A DNA stretch of 64,000 nucleotides from Haemonchus contortus (Eukaryota; Nematoda; Chromadorea; Rhabditida; Trichostrongylidae). The stretch's first letter is position 1. Each line of letters starts with the position of its first letter. Of the stretch, positions 30,691 through 43,376 are shown piece after piece. The position numbers and the translations under genes are program-made. The stretch spans positions 30,665,928 through 30,729,927 of the forward strand of contig LS997562.1 of assembly GCA_000469685.2 (NCBI GenBank), written 5' to 3'. The notes under the pieces were generated by a model that did not search any database, was not told the DNA's origin, and saw nothing but the letters and a program-made list of their open reading frames with translations.

Positions 30691-33494
30691 TCTTTTGTAA
30701 ATTTTCTCTTTTACATCAAGTAGTCGAAATAGGAATGAAAGATTCAAAATGAAAGCCCCTCAGGATATGTCATACTTGACACTTTCGAATAGATGCTATT
30801 CCGGTATATTTTTACAAATAATGAATCATAAAATGGAGTACGTGTCCATGTCGCAATTTCCTTTCTCACGGATGATAAACGACAAAGAAAAAGGTGTGGT
30901 GATGGAAAGAGTGGTTGGCATTGACAAAATAAATTCCTCCGGCCTACTGCCTCAGAACTAACCGGCTGTCACCTTTGCGGTGAAAAATCGGAATCACATC
31001 GTATGAGATGACCGTTACCAAAAAATAAAGAGTAGATTCTCAGAGTACCAATTTTTGGTTGTATTTGAAGTGATGTTCAGATGAAACCCTTGAGAAAGTG
31101 GAGGGTATTTTTCAGGGTTGGAATCGAACCCGACTATAGCCATTAGATCAGAGTGTCCTCGATTCCTGTATGACGGAAGAAACTTCGTATGAAAAACTCC
31201 GGTCCGATTCAATTCTTGAGAAAATGTGAACGATTCCATTCGTCTACCGTTTTTTGTTGGCATTCATGTGGAGAAATCGCTCTCCGAAACACATCAGCTC
31301 ATGATCGAACCGTCCCAATCTACTTTTCGGAATTGATCATCCCTGAGAAATCGTCATTTAAACTCAGTTTCATATCCAGGTGAATTCTCTCGCACAGCCT
31401 TCATATCTGTACTCCTAAACTTTGGAGGCACCTGATTTAAGTCCTTAGTCATACAGTTCGGCCCAAGTCAAAGGCATCAAATCGCAGTTGTGGAGTGGAC
31501 CCATAAAAAAGCTATTTTTGCTGTATGCCATGCGGACGACTGCATATCTCTAACAGTTTGTTGGCGGAAAATTCAGAACAGAGAAAAACGACTCGTCTTA
31601 AACAGGCCAAAAGCATCCGAATAAAAGCCGGGCGCATGCCATGTCCCCCACATTGAAATTCGAGGCACCTGATTCATCTATGCTCTGTGCTGCTGTATGC
31701 TCCAATTCATGCTCAAAAAAGGCTTAATGGTGACGAACCAAGGCCTGATGAGAGGACGCCTTTCCAAAGTACAGCTCGAGGCAGCGTTTCATGAATGATG
31801 AAGCTCTAGGACAAATTGACTTCAGGATCGTTCTAGCGGTTTTCTCAATTTTGAGGTTTGGCCACTTGGTGACAAATGGGGCAGAGTTAATAGGCGAAAG
31901 CCTCACGAAGAGGATCGCATGAAGATGGGTTTCAGAGCACATTGCGTCGGAGAGCAGCTTCGAGTCCTGCCAAGAGAGGCAACATCCATCCAGAGCTTCG
32001 TTAATGGGTCGTTTCCAATTATGAGCAAGATTTTGATCAGGAAACCTCCTATTACAGGGAAAAAGTCAGCTCCGGGAAAATCCCTCAGAAGGACAATATT
32101 ACAGCAAGAAGGCCGAAGCAATTTGATGCATAGAGGAGAAGATATTTTCGCACTTACCAATTACAATGAATAGTGTGGCGGTGGCAAAAGAGTGGCATTC
32201 AACTGATCTAATTTAAAGCACATGACCACGGTTTTTACGAATAACAAACGGAAAATTGTTTCGATTCATCACATGCTTCTGTTGAAGAAGAGCACTTTCA
32301 AAAATGATTTTATGTTTTGGCTTGATCACTTCAAATATTTGGCTAAGCAACGGAATGTATAGAAGCCGTATCCGCACCGTATCAAACAGGTGCATGAACC
32401 AAAATGGAAATGGAAAAGTTTGATCGGAAGCAGATTAAAGATAGGGGCATGAAGCTCTTCCAATGGCATGCATGCAGAGCAATGAATTCAATGTTTATCC
32501 TACTTGAACGTGACTTTTTTACAAGGAGCACTTTCCAACTAATGTGTTTTCATGAAAATTAGCAAGAACTGTTGGCATCAGACGGCTGCGCAAAAATACC
32601 GCGCAACAAGCCTTACGACAGCACACAACAAGTATAATTACTTCAACTTGACGGGGACGGGACCTAATTTAAACGTGCACCCAAAAAAAGAGACGATGGT
32701 CTACCAAGTGAGACAATGTCTCGAATATTGCAACCGTCCGAGGCTGGTTGATTGGTACCAGATTCGTCTGGGACGACGCGAGCATCGGCTTATAGTTTCG
32801 CTGGTCGCCGCAAGTTATCTAGTTATTGCAGAAGACACAGTCCATTTTGAAAAGAAATCAGATGGGATCTCAAAAATGGGGGTTAGTCGATGCCCAAATA
32901 CTTTTCCAGTCATATTTTTTTAAAGTGAAGTTCTAAAATGAGCGGAGGACCGAGGGACCCGGGTAACTGCAAGCAATGGTGTTAGAGGTCGTTGGAAGCT
33001 CAAATTGAGGAAACAGCACGTCTGGTCTTCCCATATTCCGATCATCTCAAATTTTTCCAAAGTACTTTTCAGGAGAACGGTTTGTTAACTGATTTTAACA
33101 AAACACGCATCTCTAGAGACGGAGCGAGCACTTCACGGCCCTGGAAATGGGGTGTCAGTTAGAAAGGTAAGATAACCAACTGACAAAGTTAGTAGCCTTA
33201 TTTTCATTTGGGGAGTCAATCAAGGGCAGTATTGTTCTCATACGCCCTTCTGGACGAAACTGAATGAATGATTGGAATAATGAGCCTTGGAGAATAACTC
33301 CAAATTCGCAAGAATCTACCTGGTGTTAAGGAATACTCTATATTACTCTTTTGGCTTAGCATGAATTAGTAGCAGTCGTCTCATCGATTGCCTATCAATG
33401 AGCTACCGACGTGATATTGCCCTTCATCTCGAATTACCGTCATAATCGCTCCACTATGTAAGATCAAATAGTTAGTAACGTCCACAGTAAGCTA
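30691..33494. other. Intergenic; SINE body fragment at about 32,738-32,780
   Basis: Frames of 60-120 codons occur on both strands (for example 31,903-32,160 minus; 32,552-32,923 plus) without recognisable motifs. A short stretch, ggctggttgattggtaccag, matches the SINE body only. Confidence 0.35.
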
Positions 33495-34401
33495 TTAGGT
33501 GTGTGCATTAATTTCCGCCGCCGAATTCCAAGGGCCATTGCGCGGACCATGTTAGAGGTTCACCTGTAAAACCTGTCATATTCTGTAAGGTAGGGTATTC
33601 GCTACCTACTTAAGGGCAGACAGATCAGTTTTGCCCCAGAATCCTGTTGCTCTCAGACTGAGTGGTCATGGAACTTGATGAACCGTTTCCCCAGGGGGCC
33701 CTTCCCCTGCTGTTTGTTTTCAAGGAATCTGGCATTGAAGCCCACCCGATGCTTTTTGATACTTATGGAGGACAAGCTCTATCTGAATAGACCTTCTGAG
33801 ATGGTTTCTCTTTACTCGAGAGTTTGCAAGGAAAGCGGAAAGCAAAAAGTAATGCTGTGTGTGCATTTGGTGGTGGGATCAAAAGGGTGTTTTGAACTAT
33901 GAGCTGCTGAGCCCGAACGAAACTGTTACTGCTGACCGCTACGAACACCAACTTGACAGTTTGTAGGATGCTCTCACCTAAAAGCTCAACTTAATCGCAA
34001 GAAAATAACACGAGGTGCCTTTCCACCACGAACATCCAAGACCCCATGTTGCGAAAAATGTCCTTATAAAAAAATTGCAGTTGTTGGATGGGATCAGCTT
34101 GTTCAGCCCGCATACTCTCCAGATCTTGCTCTTTCTGATTACCACCTAATCCGGTCCATGCAAGTCAGTTTGGCAGATATACGCTTCCGGAATGCCGAAG
34201 AAGTGCGAAAATGGGTGGGTAACAAGATTGCCTCAAAAGATGAAGAATTTTTTAGACAAGGAGTCAACAAGATACCAGAAAGATAGCAAGAAGTTCTAGC
34301 TAACAATGGGCAATACATTGGTTGATGTACATTTAGTTTTAATTTTGTAATAAGTATGTTTTTGCACGCGAAAAACGGCGGAAATTAATGCACACACCTA
34401 A
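33495..34401 (+). mobile_element. Mariner element with intact ends, degenerate transposase
   Basis: 907 bp; termini TTAGGTGTGTGCATTAATTT and its complement, flanked by TA (33,493-33,494; 34,402-34,403). Plus-strand pieces of a mariner DD34D transposase: WWDQKGVLNYELLSPNETV (first Asp), FHHEHPRPHVAKNV (where FQHDNARPHVA is usual, so the second Asp reads Glu), YSPDLALSDYHLIRSMQ (third Asp) and the C-terminus EEFFRQGVNKIPER. Several frame breaks and a TAG before QEVLANNGQYIG. The N-terminal DNA-binding part is not recognisable. Confidence 0.88.
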
Positions 34402-34403
34402 TA

Positions 34404-36120
34404 TAAAAGTGACTGCTGCTGAAAGAGTAGGCCGTCCAGGAATTTCGGAGTGAACGAATTAACTTCTCAAGTAAGTGTTTCTACTTCGTGAAAAGTGAAC
34501 CCAGTTGAAGCTTCGAGAGTGCCATTTCGGCTCCACTCACCTTCAGCGAAGGTGTCCTCAAGAGTGAGCAAAAAAACAGAAAACAAAAGATAATTTGTGG
34601 CAGCGACCAAGCCAAAAATTGAACCTGATTTTCAAGCGAAGTCATAGAGCAAAGAAAAAGTGGAATTTAGCTGAAATCAAATAAAACAGACTAAAAACAA
34701 AATAAATAAATTCACGTTATCAAATGAACGAGATTTTCGAAAAAGTTCAAGGGGTATCAAGCTGAAATTGTGAACTTTTTTAGTTTTTCACTTTTTCAAA
34801 AAGTATTTATAGACTGTTCGAATAATCCGTTTTTGATCGGAGGGCCTAACAATAATTGGCTACTTATTTGCAGAGCTATAGATAAAAGTTTTGCGATAGT
34901 TTGCTTTCTGAGCATTTACAATAGTCTCGCTTCAGTAGCTCAGAATTTCTCAGGCTACCAAAATCAAGTTTGTAAGAATCGATTATGTTTCCTTCTATTC
35001 TGGTCAGAGTGAGCAGTACAGAGTAGCAAAATAGATTCGACATGACCAGCACTACGCACTATTTTCTAACCGTCTATAGCCAGCGTTAATGGTACTTACT
35101 TTCCCCATTCACCGTCGACACACGCGTTGAAACAAATCCTATTCTTACTGATATCGCAACGAATTGACAATAGTCGATTGTCGAGAATCTAAAATTGGGA
35201 ACCAATACTTCGAATTTTGGTAACGATCTCTTCAAAATTTACCTCTCCACCTTCTTCTGCTTCGACGATCGGACCAGACGTCAAATTAACAACGAAGGAA
35301 TCGGTCCCTAAAGAAGTAGTCAACATCGCCATGCATCGGAAAATTTTGGGCATCAAAGCTTCCGTAGACTCTGGGTCCTGCTTCATATCAATTCGGAATA
35401 CATGTATACCCAAAGAAGTGATAGGGTTGCGGGGCTCAGTTTTGAGAAGGCTCCAAAAGCGCATCATCCCTACGCATATGTATAATTGATTCGTAGTCCC
35501 CATATTACAGAAGTTCCCCTCATTGAGAAGGTTCATGACTTCCCATACTTGACATCGCCCTTACGAGCATCGGTAACCAAGGGAAAGCATTAGCGGTTGT
35601 AAGATGTTTTATAACATGCCATTACGGCTCCAGTCGAAGGTTATCGAGTGCCCGCTGCGAACTGGCCGAGATAAAGTTTGAACCCAATTGACAGAAATTT
35701 ATCTAATTACTTATTTGATAATCTATTTCGGTAGATGGGATAGTCTCTACAAGGTATAGGGCTGGGTCCTGAGCTTCTATCTGGAACAACAAGGTTTGAA
35801 GAAAATGAGTCTACAAACCCTCGGCCTTCTTCAAATAATTTACATCCTCTTTCCACCCCTTCCCTCCACCACCCCCTTTCGTAGAAATCTACATTTCATC
35901 GGCCTATGAGTTCGAAGTCAGTAAAAAGGCCTTCCAAAAATTTTCAATACTACGGTATGTACTTTATCAAAACAAAGCAACAAAGTTAACAAAGGTTTTT
36001 TAACAGCAGAATTAAGCGTGCAAAAGCAACCAGGAAGAATGACAGAGGTGTAGAGAGACCAAAGGTGTGAACAGGATTACGTCTTTACACGTTGACTGAT
36101 CTCGTTTGTGAGATGCACTT
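34404..36120. other. Intergenic with one unassigned open frame
   Basis: Apart from the minus-strand frame at 35,189-35,536, nothing recognised. Confidence 0.3.
35189..35536 (-). CDS. Hypothetical protein fragment, 115 codons
   Basis: Minus-strand frame beginning MNLLNEGNFCNMGTT and ending EEIVTKIRSIGSQF with a stop. It has a protein-like balance of charged and hydrophobic residues (VVNLTSGPIVEAEEGGEVNF), no signal peptide and no membrane segment. No splice context decided. Not recognised; may be an exon of an unseen gene. Confidence 0.25.
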   Translation of the reverse strand: MNLLNEGNFCNMGTTNQLYICVGMMRFWSLLKTEPRNPITSLGIHVFRIDMKQDPESTEALMPKIFRCMAMLTTSLGTDSFVVNLTSGPIVEAEEGGEVNFEEIVTKIRSIGSQF

Positions 36121-36330
36121 CCACATGCCTTCCATTCAGAATCGTAGTGACTTCGAAAGTTTATATGGCCTACACAATGAAATGCGGTGGCCAGTCGATG
36201 TTCATTTCAGTGTTTTTATCCACCTAGACAAGTCTATTACCAATTAGGACAAAAGATAGAATCCCAGTTAGCCAGGTGTCGATCCGGATTCGACGATTAT
36301 GCGTGTGCTAAAGCGTCACATAGCACATCA
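36121..36330 (-). mobile_element. tRNA-derived SINE, diverged
   Basis: Body landmarks in minus orientation: ccttccattcagaatcgtag, tgcggtggccagtcgatg and cagtgtttttatccacct; head strongly decayed. Confidence 0.65.
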
Positions 36331-37819
36331 CCTACACCAAAACAGAAACCCACCAAAAAAGAAAAGTGATAGCATTCAGGAAGATGCTTGTTAAAGCTCA
36401 GAGCCATGTTGGATACTTCTTTGTCATGCCCACATAACGGGCAATCGTAGATCACCCTTAGGTACACAGCCACCATCTTGGATATGAACGCTCTTGCGCT
36501 GCGAGACTTCCAAATATAAAGGTGCAGAAGGTGAAAGGAGTAGTGGCGCGGTGAGACTGAAGTGATTAACTCGTCAAAAAATTGATTTCAGTAAACAAGA
36601 GTTGAAAAACTGAGCAGTTCAAATCCCATTCCCAAAATTGCACTCCTAAATTGAGCTCAGAACATCGTGATTCTCTTTCCCTTGATTTGCAAAAGATGAT
36701 AGGCGTTGGTACCGAATGTGGCCAAGAACTTTTCAGGTGCCCATGTGGGCCGAGGTAACGGAAGATTTTAGCCGTATCTTACTTATTTTCCTTCAAATGT
36801 CCCAATTCTTCGGTGGGAAAGGAGGAGCCTGCAGTTGACTAATGGAATCAGACAGAAAAGCCCGATTTGTTCTTTCTAAACTTGGGTGGATGAGCGTCCC
36901 GTCCCTTGGGTGAATCGTTTTGGAACGCCATCACCTTGCCGACGTTGTCTTTTTCCCTTTTTTGGGATCCATCGCGACATTCATGTTTTTTCACTGGTGA
37001 TTCCCGTACTTGATGGAATTCGCTATTGATGGTTGGTTACGTTTCCCGTTGACTACACCAGGTGGCGTATATAAGTCGATGTGTGATGATGGGTTAAGGT
37101 GTACGATGGTGTTGCGAGAACCGGTTCACTACCAGTCATCAAGGCTGTCTTTCTTCTGCTCATTAGCTTAGAACATCGTTGATAACGTTGAGTTGGCTGA
37201 TGGTTGTCGGCATTAGGGTGACAACAGATGTTACAGTTAAACGTACTTCCCCAGAGCTAACTTCGAGTAATAGCCAGCAACGAAAGTGGCGTGAAGGGAA
37301 TTCTTTGAAAACGAACTTTGATCTCATACAAAGGATGACAAACCTGTTATCACTCCTCTAACAATTAGTGATTGTCCCGGTTGTAGTTGATTGCCTTCCA
37401 GTCGGGAAAGGTATGGAACGCCCTAAAAGAATGACAATCGATTGGAGTTAGGAAGAGTGAAAGGAAATATTTTGTGTAATCATTGATTCCTTAGCAATGA
37501 CAATCTTGTGTTTCCGCTGATACTTCATATTTTTTCGAACGTTCCTTCACTTTACAATTGGAATGTGACGTGAATGGGAGAAACAAATTCTCGGTGAACT
37601 GTCGCAATTCTAACGAACCTACTCAACTGAACTCTACAGCTAGGTTACCGAAATTGATAAATCTCGTCAGTGGGAACAACAGTAAAGTTTGAGCTCAACC
37701 GTCGGTAGTAGCGGAAACTCCCTGTCGTACTCGAATCGGCTTGTCAAATTGTCGATTAAATTGTCATTGCCGGATGGTTTCCATGAAGGATTAAGTCCTA
37801 GGGCGTTAATGAACCCGCT
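36331..37819. other. Intergenic, nothing recognised
   Basis: No shared repeat or splice-bounded frame seen. Confidence 0.3.
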
Positions 37820-38010
37820 TGAGGGAAGCGCCCACGCATTCGACGTTCATTCAGAGCCGTGGGGCGTATTGAAAGCGTACGTGGCCTATACAATGACTTG
37901 CGGTGACCAGCCGATGTACAAGTCAGCGCTTTTATCCTCCCACACGAGTCTGGTACCAATCACCCGACCCCGAAAGGATACAAAACTCGGTTGGCCCAAG
38001 ATTTTCGCTG
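37820..38010 (-). mobile_element. tRNA-derived SINE, head missing
   Basis: Minus orientation: ggcctatacaatgacttgcg, tcagcgcttttatcctccca and cgagtctggtaccaatcacc. Ends before the tRNA-like part. Confidence 0.75.
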
Positions 38011-38283
38011 CCAGTCACATAATGATATGTACCTACTTGAATGTTTTATTTCGAAGAATTTATGACCCTGTCGAAAAAATATTAGCGGTAGAATTTGACG
38101 GATGGTCTTTGTTTTGATTGATCACTTGTAGTTGCTCTCTTACTTCGTCAATAAAGTGTTTCGGAAAGTAAAGAAATGACTCTACTCTTCAAAAATTATC
38201 GAAAGAATGAATAACCGCATAATCCTGTCTCCGATAATGTTATTGTAAGAATACCACCATAAAGAATTGAACCGTTTGAAGAC

Positions 38284-38790
38284 ATGAGAAAGGTCGTTCA
38301 ACGGCCTAACGTTGATGTGCTTCACCAACCAGGGAATCCCCGTCAACACCAAAATCAATTCAAAGACAGAAGAACTGAAGTGTTATTGAAAGGTAGTGTG
38401 CTTCAGTTTCGAGGAAAGCGAAGAAATCGTGAAAAAATGGGAATCCGTGAAATGAAAGGCTTCTTGAAAATGATGAAAAAGGAGGTTGCACGAGTTCAGC
38501 ATGAAGGGAGTGCTATGGAAGGGGTATTTGGACGAGATTTCAGCTGATGCGATTACGTGAAGAGCTTATTACATTTAGCCGAAATACCCAAAGTAGCCTT
38601 ACAGTGTCGCCCTGGATCACAAGTAGCTGTTCAAATTCCCAACATTGATGTTCCTTGTGAAAAACGCAGACTCCACGATGCCGTTGAAAATCATCCTTTC
38701 CGGATGTGGCGCATAGTGGATACAATTTGTGAGCCATTATTACCCCCTAAGTGGGCCGCTTTCCGATCTGGACACTACCACATATGGTAA
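38284..38790 (+). pseudogene. Unrecognised 169-codon frame with one TGA
   Basis: Plus-strand frame from ATG (38,284) to TGA (38,545-38,547), then open in the same frame to TAA at 38,788. The first part is basic and Lys/Arg-rich (RGKRRNREKMGIREMKGFLK); the second has two Cys and WRIVDTICEPLLPPKWAAF. A single in-frame stop in 500 bp of AT-rich DNA suggests former coding sequence, perhaps from an element. No splice sites are needed. Confidence 0.35.
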
Positions 38791-39196
38791 ACGATGGGCC
38801 GCAGATTCATCCTAGGGGGATGTCTCGTGAGCCATTCTCTTCGTGAAATGCGCCTTCAACTTTTATATAGATACTCGCAGTTGTGGGTTTAAATTCCTAG
38901 CCGTTGCTCTGGTACCGACTATATAAGACAGGAATGAGGGCTGCTTCGAATATTGCATAGCTAAAAAAATTACTTAATGCATAGAATTCTTTTCTAAGTG
39001 CATCTGCCAGTTCATTAAAAATGGATCGAATATACTTTGGTTGAAACTCTCTGAATTCCCTGCAATATTCCACATCTGCCGACTACTTAGTTCCATGATT
39101 TCTAAGATTGCTTCAGCTTATGGCAGCTGAGACAACAAAAGGAACAAAACTCCAGTAGTCTCCAGAAAAGAATCAACAGGATTAATAACAAAAATA

Positions 39197-39494
39197 GGGC
39201 GGAGGTGGTGTAGCGGCAAGTGGTACACTATCACACATGGATGGTCACGGGTTCGAATCCCGAACCGATAACCGCCTAGAACAATCAAGCCTTCCATCCA
39301 TCCGAGGTCGGTTAAGTGGTACCAGACTTGTCTGGGAGGATAAAAGCACTGACTTGTACAGCGGCTGACCACCACAAGTCATTGTATAGGCCACATACGC
39401 ATTCAATCCACCACTACAATTCTGAATGGAAGCCGAATGCGGGGGGCATACCTCGGATGGCATTGCTTAACGCCTCAAGACTTTATCCTTTACT
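39197..39494 (+). mobile_element. tRNA-derived SINE, nearly complete
   Basis: Head gcggaggtggtgtagcggca (A-box-like) and cacgggttcgaatcccgaac (B box), then body and 3' end gcctcaagactttatccttt. About 298 bp. Confidence 0.85.
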
Positions 39495-42400
39495 CTTAAC
39501 AACAAAAATCAAACAACAAAGACCAAGACCATAGAAAGATCAGCATGTCCCAGTACTTTCTTCCTTTTACTTTTATTATAGGGGCGGCAGCATTGAAGCG
39601 GAACTTCTTCTCTTAACACTCCACTATCCTTTTTGCTGATCTTTGGGGGAATCCATCCAGAAATCATAGCGAGGCCGTGATAAACATCACCCTAGGGACA
39701 TTGACGTTGGCCAATGTGACAGCGAATCTAAGATGTGGGTCTCGTTTCTCAACGCAAACACACTCTCTGCCTTTGGATGGCGGAAAAACTGGAAACCTTA
39801 TTCCAGAGATTAAAATGAAAAACTGAAAAAATCCACTAAAAATTTCACGAAAATTCAGAGTCTTCAGCCTACTTTTTGTTCTGTTGAAGTTAGAGCGTTA
39901 CTATCGGTTCAGAAAGTTTCGTGGCTAAACTCTACCTTACCTCGAAGAACCCCCAAAAAGAGAGGAAGCTTAGCTTGAGCCAAGCCAGAGGGATCACAGA
40001 GTACTACCTAACCATCGTACCTACCAAGTTCTCACTCTCACTTTGAATGATACTCGGATTTGGCTTGACTCGTCAGTGTTTACAACAGTATGGTCATAGG
40101 CCCGTCTGCCTTCATTTTGTCAGTCTCCAAAAGGAAGCGTTTGGTGAGCTCAGACAGACCTGAAACCACCCATCTAGAGGAGCAGCATGCCACCACACCA
40201 CCTATTTTTTAAGGAGGGCTCCGATTCTGAAGGTGAAATCCAGTGTTTTAGGAAAAAACGCGATGAGTAGAAAAAGCAGAGCGCCATTCGCCGATAAACT
40301 ATCACGACCACACAGCCGTTATCTGGATCGTTCAAGGTCAATCTGTTTCGGGGTATGTCTTCCGTTAGAGAGTTCGCGTTGCTAAAGTGACCTATCAGTT
40401 CACCGAGAGAAATTGCAGTTGTTCTTTTTACTGCGACATAAAATTGTTGTGCATTCGGGAAAGAATGACGAGTCACCTACCAAGGTCTTATTTCGACCGG
40501 TAATCGAATCTTTCCTTGTTAGTCGCGGCTTCTTCGGACCGAAAAATCGCCTGAGGAATGAGGCCATCTGAAGACAGGCGAACACCTAAATGCAGTCGTT
40601 TTTTATTTGTACTATTTTTACGAATCTAATAGCATCGTTATAACATCGACAGAATAGTACCGGATTGGTACAATGGCATGGGGAATGACGCCCAGGGAAC
40701 ACGATCTTGTTCTGAGAGGCACGTTCCCCCTTCAGTCAAGGTGGGCGATGGAACGATAATCACACTGCTGCCTGGGAGAGGGTTGTATTCAACGCAGCAT
40801 TACTTTTTGGTAATTACTGCGCAACAAAACCCGAACGTCCTGCCCACATTGGAAAATCGAATTACGCCTCAACGATAAGTAAACCACCGATACTCTGATC
40901 GAAAGAATTTCAAAGTCCGATAAGGTATGACGATTTACGCCTTCAGCTTTAGCCCAGAGATGATAACTCATCAAAAACAAAGTAAATACAGTAGGAAGTT
41001 GAAGAAGCAGGTGCAAGAGTTCGATAAGTGAGGGGAGAAACACCATTTTCTTCTACGATAAGTAAATACCAGTTAAGTAATTTATATGATGTAATGTTTA
41101 GTAAACACTACAACTGAAAAGTATCATGCAGCTCCGTTTGGACGTGACCCATCGTCTTAAAGAGGATTATCCCAAACTTAATACGCCTGTACCCTAACCC
41201 GAACTAGACTAATTCAGGTATCGAAATTTTTTTCGGGCACTGTCAGGCTCGCGCGTAGGAGTTATTATTTGAAGTTAAAAATTTTTCGCTGAAAATTCCG
41301 AAACCTGAATGTCGTACTGTTAGAGAAGTTTAGCAGTAAACATTACCTGCATGTGGGAGCTCCAGAGGATGTATCCGTGTAAAGTGGAGATCTATATACA
41401 AATAAATCTGGTATAGAGCCAGGCGACGGACAACTGTTTTTCAATGGCCGGCTTTGTGACATTCAAAAGTCATCCATCTAGAAATCACGCCGATGAGGCC
41501 CCCATGGATTTCGAGCCACAGTGGCGGCCATGCGACACGTGCGCAAGTCGATTAGTTGCTATGAGCTAAAGAGGATGAGCCGTTGCCCTTTGTCTCGCCT
41601 ATTCCGGTAGCACCAACCAGTCGAACGTGACGGGGCACTGAGGCTTCACGAGTCAAACTTAAAAGACCCATGAGTCTTGTGAAAATGGTCTTTGCACTAT
41701 GAGGGACAATCTGTATATCAATAAAGTGTTGCCAATTGACGCATTGCCAATTTAGGAAGTTGTGAGTCATTTCGTTACCACAACAGAATCAAGCCTTTCG
41801 GGCTCTAAAGGGAAAGAATATATAGTATAACCTCCTGGAATGACTTAAGGAAGCAAAAGGCGATTCACCATATGCCGGTTTTACGAATCAACACGAAAGA
41901 GTACAAATATGGAAAACGGTTCTCGCGACGTTTGCGTGTCGATGGGTGGGTGTGTACGAATGTGGGCGATGGTAACGGCCGCCCTGTTCGAGTCCTGTGG
42001 TACCCGCCCTGTCGTCGAATAAGATGGTTCTCTTGGTTCTCTTAAAATCGGGCACTGAAGCCTTTGAGAGGTAAACAAATCCACTTTCCTTGAAAATTTA
42101 AATTCGGAAGAACGAATGGGCAACTTTGAAGAATAGAAGTCAGAATGGGCTTCTTTTTCACAGTGATAATTGAACACCGCACTGACTGGTAATACATTGG
42201 TCGACTCTCGGGGCAGCATTGATGTACCTGTCGTAAAAGTGAGCGATTGGAAGGTGTTCTTTTAATAGTGTGCTTGACCACATTCAAGTTTTCTACCAGT
42301 TATGAATCAAGTGTTTTCTGATCACAGCAGTTGTGAGAACTGACATCATCAATGGGGAGCTACGGTAGAGGTGTGAGGTCGCATTCACTAAAGGCAACGC

Positions 42401-43074
42401 TATTGAACGATCCCCTTGATCCCACTAAACAGGCTTAGGGTGAGGTGGGTTTGGATAGGAACTTGTTGAATAAGTTGCAGTACCTGCAGATGTTGTAGTC
42501 ACCGTTTCCGACTACTAGAACCAGTGTAACTTGCACCATTCAATTCGAAAGACTGCTTACTCAACGGGTCTATCGCAACAAAAACCTCTGCAGAAGTGCA
42601 GTGTGCTACCTCTCTTTTAACAACCATTCAAACATAACGTTTTCTTGGGCCAGGGAACGCGACGTTGCTCTCGCGCGAATGCAAAATCTTTCGCGCCTCT
42701 GTAGAGTCCCTTGACCTCCTACTCCTTCTCTCAGATTCTACAGTGGCCTACAATTCTGTTAGGAACATATTGAGAAAAATCGTACACCTTCTCCTAGGGC
42801 TCCTACTGGTTACTTGCCCTGAGGCTCTGCATGTAAAGCCGTGTTCGGTGTCCATGCCAATCGTGCCCAGCTATAGGCCTACCGTACGATCACTCTATCA
42901 GAGCATATTGTAGCTATCTTTCATGAACCCGCGCCACTGGCTTATTTCAGTGGCGTAAACCCTTACAAATAGACCCTTGCAACTATCTCCTTCAGGTTCT
43001 AGAGCACTCCTGCCACTGAAGAGACTAACAACTCGTTGGGTAGATTTGCGTACTTTCGACGCTTTTTCCTTAAA
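39495..43074. other. Intergenic, no gene recognised
   Basis: Several frames of 60-110 codons on both strands, none with a motif or splice context that I trust. No copies of the window's repeat families noticed. Confidence 0.35.
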
Positions 43075-43376
43075 AGATAAAGGATAAAGTTTTTGGCGTT
43101 AATCAATCCCGTCTAAGGGATGCGCCCCCGCACTCGACTTCCATTCAGAATCGTTGTGGCGTAATGAGTGCTTATGTGGCATATACAATGACTTGCGGTG
43201 GCCAACCGATGTACAAGTCAGTGCTTTTATCCTCCCACACGAGTCTGGAACCAATTAACCGACCCCGGAGGGATGGAAGGCCTGGTTGGCCGAGGCGGAT
43301 ATCGATCCGGGATAGAACCCCTGACCGTGCGTGTGACACAGTGCGCCATTTGCCACTACACCACTTCCGCTCATTA
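43075..43376 (-). mobile_element. tRNA-derived SINE, nearly complete
   Basis: Minus orientation, from ataaagtttttggcgttaat (3' end) to gccactacaccacttccgc (head). B box degraded to gatagaaccc. Confidence 0.85.

Noticed and set aside
30961..31263. Minus-strand frame 31,015-31,263 as the missing first exon of galectin CRD1
   Set aside because: It lacks the proline/glycine-rich start and beta-strand pattern of a galectin N-terminus, and no donor in the required phase was found.
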